Shown: positions 1-12,328, numbered from the stretch's first letter. The stretch: DNA of 64,000 nt from Amaranthus tricolor (GCF_026212465.1 NC_080057.1:25546647-25610646), one strand, 5' to 3'. Notes: a model not told the origin generated them from the sequence alone. Numbers and translations are program-made.

Positions 1-294
1 TTACCAATGAGTGAGTTATGTTCACAGCAAACACCTCTACAAGTTTGGATTATTAACGGTTAATCAATAGGTGGTGTAATTGTACAAAATTCACAAAAAT
101 ATTAGATTATTCAAGGTAATTTCATTTGTGTAACAAGGTCACTGTTGATATAAAATATTGCTATGTCCTTTTGAGATTGCTACTGTCAATATGTTGCAAT
201 GGTTATTCAATAGCAACCCTCACTCTTCCCTATGTTTAGCTCATGTTAAATTCTATGCTTGTTGACAATGGTTATTTGGATGTTTGTCTTGAAG

Positions 295-3200
295 GCTGAT
301 GTTCATCTAGATGATGGAACTTACGCCAGAGCTGCTGTTCCTAGTGGTGCATCCACTGGTGAGGTTTCCCTTCTCCAAGCTGCTGCGACACGAATATCTT
401 TGTGGTTCTAGAATGAAATAGATTGTATTGTTACTTGTTAGGTTATTGGTTATATTCTTGGGTTAACTTGTTTATATTGGTGATATCAGGAATTTATGAA
501 GCTCTTGAACTCAGAGATGGAGGGAAAGACTTCATGGGAAAAGGTGTCTACAAGGTTAGTTAGCGTTAAGTGGCGAGTGTAATTAGTTTCTATTCTTGTT
601 CTTTGCTTATAGTTTTTGTTTCATGTGTGCAGGCAGTTCAGAACGTAAATGAGATTATTGGCCCTGCTTTGGTTGGCAAGGTATTTGTTCTTTTCCCTTG
701 TAATCAATTTTCACTGGGATCAGTTAGCTATAGAATTTAATCTTATCGTGTTTGCTCCGCATCTATTTTCGGAATTTAAACAAGCAGTAACAAAGGTTGC
801 GTACACCGGACGCTCATCGAACCCCACTTTGGTGGGAGCAAATTAATGCCATTAGGGTAATGTGATGTTGTATACATGTAGTTTTGAAGCTCATTACATG
901 GTGCAGGACCCAACTGAGCAAACTGCTATTGACAACTTCATGGTTCAACAACTCGATGGAACTGTCAATGAGTGGGGTTGGTGTAAGCAAAAGGTATTCA
1001 TTTTACTTCCTAATCACTTTCAGTAAAGATATTGATGGATAGAATTGTATGACTATTTCCGTGCATGTTTTTAGCATTATTTCCATTGATCTTGTTAATT
1101 TTGTTACTGATCTCCTATAATTAATGGAAGTTGGGAGCAAATGCTATCTTGGCCGTTTCACTTGCTGTCTGCAAAGCTGGAGCACAAGTCAAGAAAATTC
1201 CTTTGTATAAGGTATGGTGATTTATCTCATCTAGAGCTGGTTCTTTCATTGTAATTTCAATGTTAACTGTGTTTGCTTTAATTCAGCACATTGCAGAGCT
1301 TGCTGGAAACAAGAAGTTGGTATTGCCGGTTCCAGCTTTCAATGTCATCAATGGAGGATCTCATGCAGGAAACAAGCTTGCAATGCAAGAGTTCATGATT
1401 CTGCCTACCGGAGCTTCCTCATTCTGTGAGGCAATGAAGATGGGTAGTGAAGTATACCACAGCTTGAAGGTAGCCTTGATCTTTTCTCTTTCTGTTTAAT
1501 TAGTTGAATTTGTTCTAGGTAGTTTGGTTTTGATAGTGATGCAAATTTAATCTTCACCACTTACATAGCTCAAGATTGTATGAAGAATATTATTTTTCTG
1601 TCTAGTAAATGCATCCATAAAAAAATTATTTGTGTGTTGGTTGTCTAAACTCTAGAGTATTGGTTTTGCCCGAAAAAAGTGCTTCTTCACTAAACAAGTC
1701 TTTGAAGTCTTTTTATTTTTCGGCTTTCATATCAATTGCTTATAAATTATGATGAATACGCCTTTTTATATATGAACGGTATATTACTTAATCTAATAGT
1801 AGTAGTTAAGACAGTTTGATGGAAAAACAAAGGGTGTTTTAAGATTTTATTATTTTAAAATTATTTTTATATTTTTATATTTTAAGTTTTTAGATGATAA
1901 AATAAAATAGGTGCTCAAATCTTAACAATAGACAATGGAGTAAAAGAAATGGAGATGATCATAACAACTTTTTAATCAAAATCTTTTTGCGGGCTGAAAA
2001 AATTATGATCCTTGCTACTTGTTAGGAATTGACATTTACTCCTTATGTTGATCCCACTGTGTTACAGTTTGATGTTTTTTCTAAACATTCAAGACAATTC
2101 TCCTATTTTGAACTTAACCTCTAAATGGTTATCTTTTTTGATGCTGTGATCCCAGACTGTGATTAAGAAAAAGTATGGTCAAGATGCAACCAATGTTGGT
2201 GATGAGGGTGGCTTTGCTCCCAACATCCAGGTAAATAATAGCATTTATCATTGCAGTTGCCCTGTTTGTGGTTTAAGACTTTAAGTTTATAGTGTTAATA
2301 ATATTTCTCGGTTGAAACATCAGGAGAACAAGGAAGGTCTTGAGTTGCTAAAAACTGCCATCGAGCAGGCTGGTTACACCGGCAAAGTTGTCATTGGTAT
2401 GGATGTCGCTGCATCTGAGTTTTACAAGGAGGACAAGACTTATGACTTAAACTTCAAGGAAGAGGTATGCTTTTTTTTTTTTCAAACTATTTAGAATTTT
2501 GGAGAACCTATTCCGCTGTTTGGTTGCTTAATATTGATTCTGTTACTCTTAAAATTTTGTAGAATAATGACGGATCACAAAAAATCTCTGGTGATGCCCT
2601 TAAGGATCTGTACAAGTCATTCGTTGCTGAGTACCCGATAGTGTCTATTGAGGATCCATTTGACCAAGATGACTGGGAGCACTATGGCAAGATGACTGCC
2701 GAAATGGGAGATAAAGTACAAATTGTCGGAGACGATTTGTTGGTCACTAACCCCAAGGTCAGCATGAGACTACATTACCCTTGGGCACATAATTTTGAAT
2801 GCGTAGGACTTGTAGCAAACTTTGAGTTGTCTACTAAAGACCTATTTTAATTTATCATACTAATAAAAATGTTGAAAATGACAAATGTCATCCTTAGGAA
2901 GCCAGAAATTATTTTAGTGGGTGATAGTTGATTGCATGACAATATTTACGTAATTTCATTATTTTTAAAATTAGAGCTAAATTAGGTCAAATATTTATAT
3001 AATTTATTATAGAAATTCTATATATCTAACCAGGGATTTGGTATATTTAATATAATGAAAAAGTGTTGTATTTAATATATAGTTTTTTAAAAAATCAATA
3101 TTTAATTTGGTATATTTAATATTCGATAAATTTAATCACGATAATATATAATTGCATTATTCATTAAAGTTATATTTTTATATATTTTCTACCCATAAAT

Positions 3201-3990
3201 TCATGCATTGCACAAGTTCTATACTAGTATTAATTGATATCCATTTTTGTTGCAGAGAGTTGCAAAGGCTATCAACCAAAAGACTTGCAATGCCCTTCTT
3301 CTCAAGGTATATAGTTGTTTAAGTATGGTTATATCTTGATGTATCATTGACGGGAGCATGTTGTGACTGATGATTTGTTTTATCATGGAATAGGTTAATC
3401 AAATTGGGTCTGTCACAGAAAGTATTGAGGCCGTGAAGATGTCCAAACGTGCTGGGTGGGGTGTGATGGCTAGCCACCGCAGGTTTGTTTTTCAACATTT
3501 CTTGCCGATTATTTGACTTCCGTTATAGATGCTTGTTCTTACGATTGACATTGCTTTTCCACAGTGGAGAAACTGAAGACACTTTCATTGCTGATCTTGC
3601 AGTCGGTCTTTCCACGGTAGGCCTTATATGAATTTTGAAATCTTAACCATCCGCAACCTTTTCTTTAACATTTTTACTGTTTTTTGTCGACAGGGTCAAA
3701 TCAAGACTGGAGCTCCGTGTAGATCTGAACGTCTTGCCAAATATAACCAGGTAAATTATAGTCTTCTAGCCTTTTACATATCAATCTTCATACCGGTTTT
3801 GTAAGTGAATTTGTGCGAATAATGATTGATAATATTGTGTAGTCAGTTAAAAACACTTCCGAAAATTTTGATTTCCTTCACACTAATGCACTTCCTTGTG
3901 CCTATTTAGCTATTGCGTATTGAAGAGGAGCTCGGTGCAGATGCGGTGTATGCCGGAGCAAACTTCCGGGTACCTGTTGAGCCCTACTAA
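295..3990 (+). CDS. ENO: Enolase (2-phosphoglycerate dehydratase), 5'-partial
   Basis: Enolase converts 2-phosphoglycerate to phosphoenolpyruvate in cytosolic glycolysis; the plant protein (Arabidopsis LOS2 type) also yields a shorter nuclear form. Fourteen coding exons: 295-358, 490-554, 633-680, 907-993, 1131-1211, 1287-1469, 2156-2230, 2324-2464, 2563-2757, 3256-3306, 3394-3482, 3565-3616, 3694-3750, 3910-3990. All introns are GT-AG and frame is kept throughout, giving 422 residues to a TAA stop. Visible landmarks are [26 protein letters not shown] (active-site region), [11 protein letters not shown] (metal-binding acid) and the family signature [14 protein letters not shown]. Family length is about 444 aa, so only about 22 N-terminal residues are missing. 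They should lie on an exon left of the window; bases 1-294 are the intervening intron. Introns 1470-2155 and 2758-3255 are enlarged and AT-rich. The gene looks intact. Confidence 0.97.
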
Positions 3991-4032
3991 GGAGGTAGAG
4001 ATTGAATCTTAAATTAGCAACTGAGCATCTGG

Positions 4033-4140
4033 TTTTGGTGACAAATTGAACACTAATTATTCGTCAATAAATAAATTTGACATAGTGTTGCGCAGCAACT
4101 TTCTTCTAAAATTTTGGTGACAAATTGAACACTAATTATT
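4033..4140. repeat. 29-bp direct repeat in enolase 3' UTR
   Basis: The same 29 bases, beginning TTTTGGTGACAAATTG, occur at 4033-4061 and 4112-4140, 79 bp apart. This looks like a small local duplication just past the stop codon. Confidence 0.9.
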
Positions 4141-5231
4141 AGTATCAAAATATTTATGTTTTGGATTCTATTGGAAGATATTTTGATTTGAGCTTGTTTT
4201 TATGAAATGAATGAAAGTTAGTATTTTGATATGAGCTTGTTTTATATGTTTGGTATTTTCTTAATGATGTTTGCATTAGGTGTTTGGTGGATGTCTATTT
4301 TTTGATTGCCTTTTTACTTTTTGGTTGGTTAAAAAGCCACAAAAATTATTAGGTGGCTTTTAAGCCAAAAATGAACATGTTAGTTTTGTTGATTTTTTTT
4401 AATGGCTTCTGGTTTGCTAGTCTACTTTTCCTTAAATAAACTATCAACATGAAATATTTAACTTTATCAGGCATTTCTTAATTGCTTACTTATAAAGATT
4501 ATGACTGCACAAGTAACACATGTTAGGAGGCTTAGAGGGCGTCTTTGAGGATTGTCTTTGACGTCCAAAGCAGAATTTATATATGGTGGAGTTTCTAGAT
4601 AATGTGATTTCAAGTGCACTGTGGTCTTTAGTTTGGAAGATCTATGCAGAATTTTTTTAATATCGTGAGGAAGTAATATATGCTTATTGAATCTCAACTT
4701 AGTTTTGGGAGTTAAATGCTTTAAAGGAAGATACTGATGGGTACCTGATATTGATGGGCATACTTGTATTTTTAGTAAGGAATTGAGTTAGAGGTTAGAG
4801 TAACATCTTCCCACGTTTCTCCTTACCATTGGCGGTTATTCCATTACGGACTTTTCTAGGTTTTTCACCACTCTCTTAACTAATCGCTAATAGGTTTGCG
4901 TTAGTAGGGAAGGCTTTTCCTTGTATAACCTAGCTTGGAACACAAAATAGCTTATGGGTTTCATGAGAGAATTGTATACGATTTGGGCTCAAAGTCTGAA
5001 TGATTCATGACACACGCTATTAATCGAAAATTTGAATAAGTAATTTTTGAGTTGTTAATTGTTGTATTTGCACTAGAGACATTAGAATAAGTAATTACTA
5101 GTCAATGTATGTTTCAGGCGGCATGATTCATCGCCAAAACTCTAATCATTTATAAGTGAAAGCTTGGAGGCTATGATAAAGTAATTAAACATATATATAC
5201 AACAAAATATATACAAATGTTTTAAATATAC

Positions 5232-5234
<3 letters not shown>

Positions 5235-5285
<51 letters not shown>

Positions 5286-5302
5286 CTATATATATACATA
5301 TC

Positions 5303-5372
<70 letters not shown>

Positions 5373-5386
5373 TATGTATGTATATG

Positions 5387-5426
<40 letters not shown>
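5235..5426. repeat. Interrupted (TA)n microsatellite
   Basis: About 190 bp of TA dinucleotides with a few CATA, CTA and GTA interruptions. It lies about 30 bp beyond the stop codon of the minus-strand PMD gene. Confidence 0.95.
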
Positions 5427-5429
<3 letters not shown>

Positions 5430-7687
5430 GATCCAAATACACAAAAGTTAAACGTTAACGCTCACAACCCTCATCTACCACTACAAGAAAAGTTATTTTT
5501 AGCAACAGAAAAAGTCGTTGCTAAAAACCTGATTTCGTTGCTAAAAATGTTTTTTGCAACGAACTCCATTGTTGCGGGTACAGCCGTAGCTAAAGCTTTT
5601 AGCAACGACTATGGTGGTTGCAAAAGGTACCTGTTTTTTGCAACGAGATCTATTGTTGCAAAAGAAGTATCGTTGCAATTCCTTCCAACGTTTTTAGCAA
5701 CAAAAAAGCTCGTTGCCAAATTTTCTGCATTTTTAGCTACAACTGTTTTCGTTGTTAAATTTCTGTTTTTCACAACAATTCAAGTTGTTGCAATACATGA
5801 TAGTCAATCTTTTGCAACAACTTTACTGTAGGGAAAACAATTAAGTAAAATTTTTTATTAATGTTTTTAGCAACAACTATTACCATTGCGAAAAATATAC
5901 ACATTTTTCGCAACGACTTTGTTATCTTTTGAAACAACCTACAATCTATATATAAACTAGACAATTAAAATAATAAATAATTTATAACCAACTAAACTAA
6001 TATCACCGATTATCATTATATATTAATTCGTATCCCAAAATATCACACGTCCCAAATATTATCGTGTGTCAAAAATATACGTAATGCATATTTAAGGGGG
6101 ACTATGAAAAAAATACAATTGTGCATTATCTTTTAAGCCTCAACGGTGCAGAAACTCCATCTATGCTCAATAATAGATAGAGGCGGAGAATGAATATGTA
6201 TATGATAATCATTAGAATCAAATTTCTTGGTTGTGGCAAGTATTAGATATGGCAGAAAAAAATACTTCAATAATCTTTGTTGCTAACAACTTCACACATT
6301 GACTTGTTCTGGTTCATGTAGCAAACCAATATGTTGGAAATGACGCTTTGGCATTGTTGTTGTTCTATTGGGTGGTTAAACATGTGAGGATAACCTTACA
6401 GCAAACAATTGTAAGCAAACATTAGCAAATACAGGCTAACAAATTTACAACAACAACAATGTCAGAGTCATAATCTCAATCTTTTGGGGCATGACTTTTC
6501 TAATGCATTTAACTCTTTCTAAAACACAATAATATTGCTTCTTCATTTATAAACCATTGAAATACTCTTGAATACTATTATAGGGAATGACTCTCATAAA
6601 TTAGTCTTTTATTCTTATAGGGACAAGTGATTGAGGGGAATTGGGAAAGAGAAAAATTTGCAATCGTTTCCTTTAGTAGTAGTTTTGTGGGCTCTTTATT
6701 AAATTCTCTTACCACTTTCTCTTTTCAAGAACTCTCACAAAAACCTATGCAACGTGTTCCAAGGGGAAGTTAGGACTTAAGTGCCTCCCTAAAAACATAA
6801 TTTTTAACCATTCTTGACTACCATTGACTTAGTCACAACCACCACAATCCCCACCAACAAACCACATACATCCAACACCATCATCATCAACATCCTCACA
6901 TCCAACACCATCACCATCACCATAGCTCACACACAGCCTTGATGAACCCACTAGCGCCTCCAACCGAGCCATCTTCTCAACGAATCACACAAAAAAAAGA
7001 AAAGATAAATTAAATTTTAGGTGAGGAACGGATAAGAATTAATAAGTGAGAGAGACCAAAGAATGGGTGACTGCAAGGAGACTAATAAATTAAACCAAAT
7101 ATGTACGCATAATAGGCGATTTTTGATAGCTACTCTTTCCTATCACTTTCCTAAGTTCTTTCCCTTCCCATTTTTCCTTTCCCTTCCATCCACCAAACAG
7201 CCCCTAATAAAGTTACAGTTCAATTATTCAAATTCAGAAAAGACGAATAATGCATTATCTCAAATACAAAGACTTGCGGCAAGGAGAGATCTGCTCGAAC
7301 ATGATGAACAATCTCTGCTAGCAAGCTATAAGCCAATGGCCTCAACGTCTCATAACACGCTCATCTAGTACCAACAAGAACCCTACAGAAACCAACGAGA
7401 CGTACTAATCATCAGAATAGACCAAAAAAACTAAACATATCCAATGTAGCAACATACCTAAGTTAAGCAAACTCAGTGTTGCATCTTCATAAAAATAAAA
7501 GAAGTCACGTACCGTAAGTAACTATCAAAATACAGACAGTTGGAATTTAACAAAATAAAGATGAAAACTAATTCTCATCTACAGAAGAATGCTACAAAGT
7601 GCTAGAAAATTAACAATGCTACAAAGCCCTCAAGATCTAATTGTAAATCCTCAGTGGCAAAGAAAAAGGTTAATCTATGTCATCAAA

Positions 7688-7860
7688 TACAACCCAACAT
7701 TTCAAAATCATGAAATACACATACATAAATCTGATAATTAGAACAAAGACTCAGAAAAAAGCGAATTGTTCCTTTACTGCCAAGACTGTGAAATTACGTA
7801 CAACCCAACATTTCAAACTGATGAAATACACATACATTAATCTGATAATTACAACAAAGC
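7688..7860. repeat. Imperfect tandem duplication inside the CACTA element
   Basis: A segment of about 62 bp beginning TACAACCCAACATTTCAAA occurs at 7688 and again at 7799, a period of about 111 bp, with scattered substitutions. Confidence 0.85.
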
Positions 7861-7957
7861 CCAAGAAATTCAAAGAACAACCCATAAATTGAGGGAATCA
7901 ACAGGAAACAAGAACAAGAAATTCAAAGAAAAAATAGGCAAAAAAAAAACTACCTGT

Positions 7958-8223
7958 CGTGGGTTCTTTGAGAGGTGGCTGAACGGTTCAACGCTGCAGC
8001 GTAGCGGCAGCACCGGTGTGTAGAAGGAGGCTGAAACTCCGGCGCGCAGGCGGCAAGACGCTCCGGTGTGCAGGCGGCAATCGCTGCGGTATGGTGTGCG
8101 GGAATAGGTTTTGTGAGGTAATCGGGTTTGTGAGGGGAATGCATTCGTGGGTTTCTGAATTGGGAGCGAAATGGTCCGGATTGTGAGGGGTGGGGTTTTG
8201 ATTTGAGAGGGAAAGGAAAACAA
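7958..8223 (-). other. GC-rich open frame with a splice donor inside the CACTA element
   Basis: Roughly 7958-8150 is clearly richer in G and C than the rest of the element. Read on the minus strand, an open frame (start 8223 or 8144) runs to CACGACAG followed by GTAG, a good donor site. This looks like a first exon, either of an element transcript or of captured host sequence. I recognise no protein domain. The frame is rich in Ser, Pro, Arg and Ala, and could simply be non-coding. Confidence 0.35.
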
Positions 8224-10530
8224 AAATTATTAGTATAAGGGTTTTCGCAACGACTTTATTGTATCTTTATATTTAAATATTTTTTGCAACAATATATACA
8301 GTTACGAATTATTTATTTAATTTTAACAACTAAATTGTTTGTTGCAAAAAATTGGGTTATACCGGGAAATTAGTTTAAGGGTTGGGGAAACTTATTTTTT
8401 TTATGGCAACGATTATTTAGCAACAACAACGGATTTCGCAACAACTTATATTTTTTGCAACGAAAAAAATATAGTCGTTGCTAAAAGTTGTTGCTAAAAA
8501 CAAGTTTTCTTGTAGTGTACCCTATCCAACTGAGTTGGTCTCCAACGCCTCCTACGATAGTAAGAGGCGTTCGGGTGTCGCTCTGGCAGTGAAGTGGACT
8601 AGTATTGTGATGGCCCATTCTTTGAGGTCCCCGCAACGTCAACGGGGTATGAATGGTCCATCTCCTCCAAATGACAGTCATAAGCAAGAGATGAGATGTG
8701 CGTATGGGCGGTAGTGGGTGAGGAATCTTCAGCGACTTCCGGTATAAAGTGCTAGAATTGCGAGTCGACGAGCATGCCATGCGCAATCTCCCTCACCGGC
8801 TCCTCGTGGCTGTACTGCATCACTGTTGCCGCACCTTGTGCCTGCAATTAATATTTAGTTAATGTAACTTTATATTATTTAATCGACAACTTAATCATAT
8901 AAATGCAAATGAAGACTACAAATTGGGTCATCATAGGTACAGCAGGTGCGTAATGTGCTGCTGCGAAGATGGCACGTGGTGTCATCCATCGGCGCGTGAT
9001 GGAGAGGAACCACATCATGTAGTCTGGTGTAGTAGGTGCGCCATGAACATCGATCGACGCACCTTGTGCCAGCAGCTCCAGTCTACCATCCCAACGAGCG
9101 ATGTGACGCTAGTTGATCTCCATCCGGTTTGCCCCACCCTGATTTTTGCGCGAAATCAGGTGCAGCTGGGGTTCAGTGTCACAAGGCGGTGGAATGCTCT
9201 GTACCAATCCATATTGGTGCATTACGCGCTCTGGTAGATGTACTTCGACAATGTCGAAGAATATGAGTGGCACAAAAGCCCTCCACGCACCTGAATGAAT
9301 CCTTGAGTGTTCGGGTACAGCTACGTAGGCTTCCGCAGGGTATGGGTCCCACAAAAACTAAAATACATGTTATGAAAATTTAAGTGATATGTTAATTAAA
9401 TTTTACTAATGTTAATGAGTACGCAGCATCTGGTGGGGGTTGTAGTGGAGGAGCAGTATCACCACGACCAACGGTTCTGTAAGGTTGGCCGATAAGAATA
9501 TGCTCCCACGCCCACAACTGAACATTGGAAATGTAATTAGTATGTAATTCAACTACACCGGATCAGAGTTAAATGTTAATTTCATTACCTGTAATATGAC
9601 TATTGGCCCCGCAATCTCCTTGACGTTCTTTTGGGCAGCATCACATAGCCTCCTATATAGGTATCCAAGGGCTGCGGAGCCCCAGCTATACTCGGCGATG
9701 CGCTCCCACGTGTCGTCAAGTAAAGTTAAGTAAAGGAGTTGTATTTGGTTGTTTGTTTTATCGGCAAACAACACAGCTCCTATCAAGTACAAGAGGTACG
9801 CCAAGGCGTACCTCGAAATGGTGCCTTCATCAGCATCTTCAGGGAAATGCGAGAAGCTCTGAACTAACCACGTACAGCGCAAACTGCTCCCCCTGATCAC
9901 TTCCGATGGAGGGCGCTCTCCCAATATGCGATGCACCATGTCACGCCAGCCTAATAGCTAGCGTCCGGCTGTACACACGGCACGTCCCTCGATGGGAAGC
10001 CGCGTTAGTAAGGCTACATCAAGCAATGTGATGGTAGCCTCACCTAGAGGGAGATGAAATGTATGCGTCTCCTGACGCCATCTCTCGACCAGTGCTGTGA
10101 TAATGGCACGGTCAACTCTGCCGTATGCAACGAGGTGAAAGTCGTATAACCTCGCTAGCTCTAAGTACGGGATGATCCTATCATCGATCACCCATGGAAC
10201 GAAATCTGGATGCCTGGTGCCTAGCGTTTCTGCATCAGACACCTATGAATGTTGAAATATAAATAAGTTACTTGTATGTTAGCATTAGTAAAATGTAAAT
10301 CACAACTATTGTACACCTAACCTGAGCATCCCAAAGAGGAGTACTCCTGTGCTGATGCTGCATAGTCAAGACACTAAGATCTAGGGGTCCTGGAACTGCT
10401 GGATCCATCTCCTCTACTGCTGTGTTCGCAATAGCTTTAATTAATATCACTATTATGTAATAATATATAATATATATAAAATATTACCTTGAGTTACAGA
10501 TTATCATTCTAGTATAATATATATAACATA

Positions 10531-10881
10531 TTACCTTGAGTTACATGTTCTAGTGTTGTGACTTTCGCTCCCACAACGACGACAATTAGATCGTTTTGGT
10601 CTACCCTCATCCATTTCGTTGGCAATTCTCCTAGATTTAGACCTCCCTTTACCCCGAATTTGATCGGGATCATGTCTAAGTTTAAAGCCCGTGTATTGCA
10701 GCCATGACCTCTTATCGATCATTGGCATGAAGTAATGTTCGTATGTACTTGCATAACTTTGAGATGTATAGCACGGATCCACGAACCTCTCATATGAAAG
10801 GTGTCGTTTGATGCAAACAACAAGTATATGTGAACAAGGAAGGTGGTATATCTCAAGTTTGTTACATGTGCACTTCACTTA
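10531..10881 (-). pseudogene. MuDR (MULE) transposase C-terminal remnant, SWIM plus zinc knuckle
   Basis: The frame shows CTCNKLEIYHLPCSHILVVC, a SWIM zinc finger (CxC...CxH) as found near the end of plant MuDR transposases. A tail with CRRCGSESHNTRTC (CCHC knuckle) follows, then a stop at 10531-10533. An in-frame TAA at 10879-10881 cuts it off from upstream codons that still read like transposase. The DDE catalytic region is absent, so it cannot be active. It is co-oriented with the PMD gene, which starts 122 bp further on. This fits a Mutator-like element that carried a PMD gene. Confidence 0.75.
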
Positions 10882-11130
10882 ATTCAAGTCTACATGTTGA
10901 ATCTTATCCCCTTGGACGATCCTCTAGTTCCCCTCCTAGTCTTAACTTTGAATACACCACTTTTGTATCCCACATTAATTTTGAAGTGCCAAATTGAAAG
11001 AGGAATGCAAGAATTGATGGATTGAATCAATGGTTTTAGAGGGAGAAAATGTCGTGTGTAAGGTAGGGTTTTGAGAAATGGGGAAAAATGGGAAGAAAAA
11101 AAAACTGATCTGCGTATTTGTGGAGCAAGG

Positions 11131-11247
11131 TTGTTCGCAATTACTAACTGCCAACAACCATTTAAGACAAATTATTTGTTGGCAGTTACTAACTGCGAAC
11201 AACTATTTTGTCTTATTTGGCTGTTCGCAGTTACTAAATGCGAACAG
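11131..11247. repeat. 117-bp palindrome made of three 27-bp palindromic units at 45-bp spacing
   Basis: Units at 11131-11157, 11176-11202 and 11221-11247 are each a near-palindrome of the form GTTCGCAGTTACTAACTGC followed by GAAC. Starts are exactly 45 bp apart. The two 18-bp spacers are also about 14/18 reverse complements of each other, so the whole block folds on the middle unit. Confidence 0.9.
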
Positions 11248-12122
11248 ATCCAAACCACAGACTTGGGATTTTCATGCTTACTTTTAAATTTTCCGTATTA
11301 GGCTGGATGCATACAACTATATACTTTTTTTTAGTCCATATAAACGTATTAAAGAATAAGTATGATGTGTTTCACTTGCCTTGTCCTTGGATATATAACA
11401 ATTATTTGATGAAGTAGTTAATGTTCCAAAAGTGATTTGAATTTGGAAAATGTCAAAAATCCAATATTGTTTGAGTTTGATAGCGTTTACTGAAAGGAAA
11501 GAATTTTGATTAGATTACATTCTTTTTTCTGAAATGATCGATTAGATTACTTAAAGAAAAGAGATTACAGGAAGAATTTTAATCATTGATAAAGAAATCA
11601 GAAGTTAAGGTTTCCAATTTAGGAAATTCAATTTCAGGGATTAAGAAATTTATGTTTGATTCAAAAATGGTCAACATATCTTTGTACAAAGTTGTTTTTG
11701 AAAGTGCTATCATATATCGTGTGAGCAGTGAGCTACATCATTGGTTATTTTGGTAAGTATCGCTTTTTTACAAATAAATGCATTTTTTAGGTATTTTTTG
11801 AAAAAAAAATGTATTTTTAAGGCACATTTTAACAATAAAATTATTAACAAAAAATACTTTATTAAATACTTTTTGACAATTTCTCATACACACAATTGAT
11901 GATTCATATCGCAATTTATCATAAAAGTATATATAGAATATAGATTATAAATATAATTTAATATAGTACTTCTATAACCTTCTACAGGCCCAAACACATA
12001 GGTTTATATTTTTGGTTAGTAATTGTAAAGCCACAAAAATGTAACAACTAATTCATACTTGAAAAAAGATAGAATTAAAGTTTTTTGATTCCCACTTATG
12101 AGAAAAATAAGAATAAAGAGAC

Positions 12123-12125
<3 letters not shown>

Positions 12126-12205
<80 letters not shown>
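12126..12205. repeat. (TA)n microsatellite
   Basis: An uninterrupted TA run of about 80 bp. Confidence 0.97.
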
Positions 12206-12207
<2 letters not shown>

Positions 12208-12328
12208 GTTGTTTATTTAAAATTAATTATTTATTCTCATCTTTTCCTAAACAAATTCAAATTAGCGGATTCAAATTAACAAATTTACGGTCTCTTCGTG
12301 AAATGCTAATTTTAGGTTAAAATCCCAA

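Larger units (their letters stand above)
3991..5454. other. Enolase 3' UTR and AT-rich intergenic DNA
   Basis: AATAAATAAA-like signals near 4067 fit a polyadenylation region for enolase. Beyond that I see no coding sequence. The stretch ends in a long TA microsatellite that runs up to the last codons of the broken PMD gene on the other strand. Confidence 0.6.
5479..8517. mobile_element. Non-autonomous CACTA (En/Spm) transposon, complete
   Basis: Begins CACTACAAGAAAAGTT and ends AACTTTTCTTGTAGTG-like (CAAGTTTTCTTGTAGTG), the canonical CACTA terminal inverted repeat. It is flanked by a 3-bp target duplication TAC (5476-5478 and 8518-8520), the size expected for the superfamily. Subterminal zones (about 5490-5950 and 8230-8510) carry many copies of a TTTTTAGCAACGA / TTGCAACGA motif in both orientations, as transposase-binding arrays do. 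No transposase is visible in the 3039 bp, so movement would depend on an autonomous relative. Intact ends and a perfect TSD suggest a fairly recent insertion. It interrupts the last exon of the PMD gene. Confidence 0.93.
5455..10408 (-). pseudogene. Plant mobile domain (PMD) gene, decayed and split by a CACTA element
   Basis: Resembles the MAIN/MAIL1 and transposon-associated plant mobile domain proteins (often annotated as serine/threonine phosphatase 7 long form homologue). Inferred exons, high to low: 10322-10408 (begins MDPAVPGPLDLSVLTMQHQ), 9589-10242, 9407-9517, 8920-9357, then 8521-8841 continuing past the CACTA element to 5455-5478. The PMD core is on 9589-10242, with TLLDVALLTRLPIEGRAV and SRYALAYLLYLIGAVLFADK. 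Joined exons are all multiples of three (545 codons with one TSD copy) and end at TAA 5455-5457. In-frame TAG codons lie at 9958-9960, 9109-9111, 8752-8754 and 8599-8601. No indel is needed, so decay is by point mutation plus the transposon. A transposon-cargo origin is likely given the MuDR remnant just upstream. Exon 3 and 4 borders are my choice from GT-AG and frame. Confidence 0.75.

Noticed and set aside
5538..5964. Open frames on both strands in the left part of the CACTA element
   Set aside because: They are translations of the repeated TTTTTAGCAACGA subterminal motif, giving repetitive Phe/Val/Ala peptides with no domain.
12085..12279. Open frame across the TA microsatellite
   Set aside because: It encodes only alternating Tyr-Ile from the repeat.
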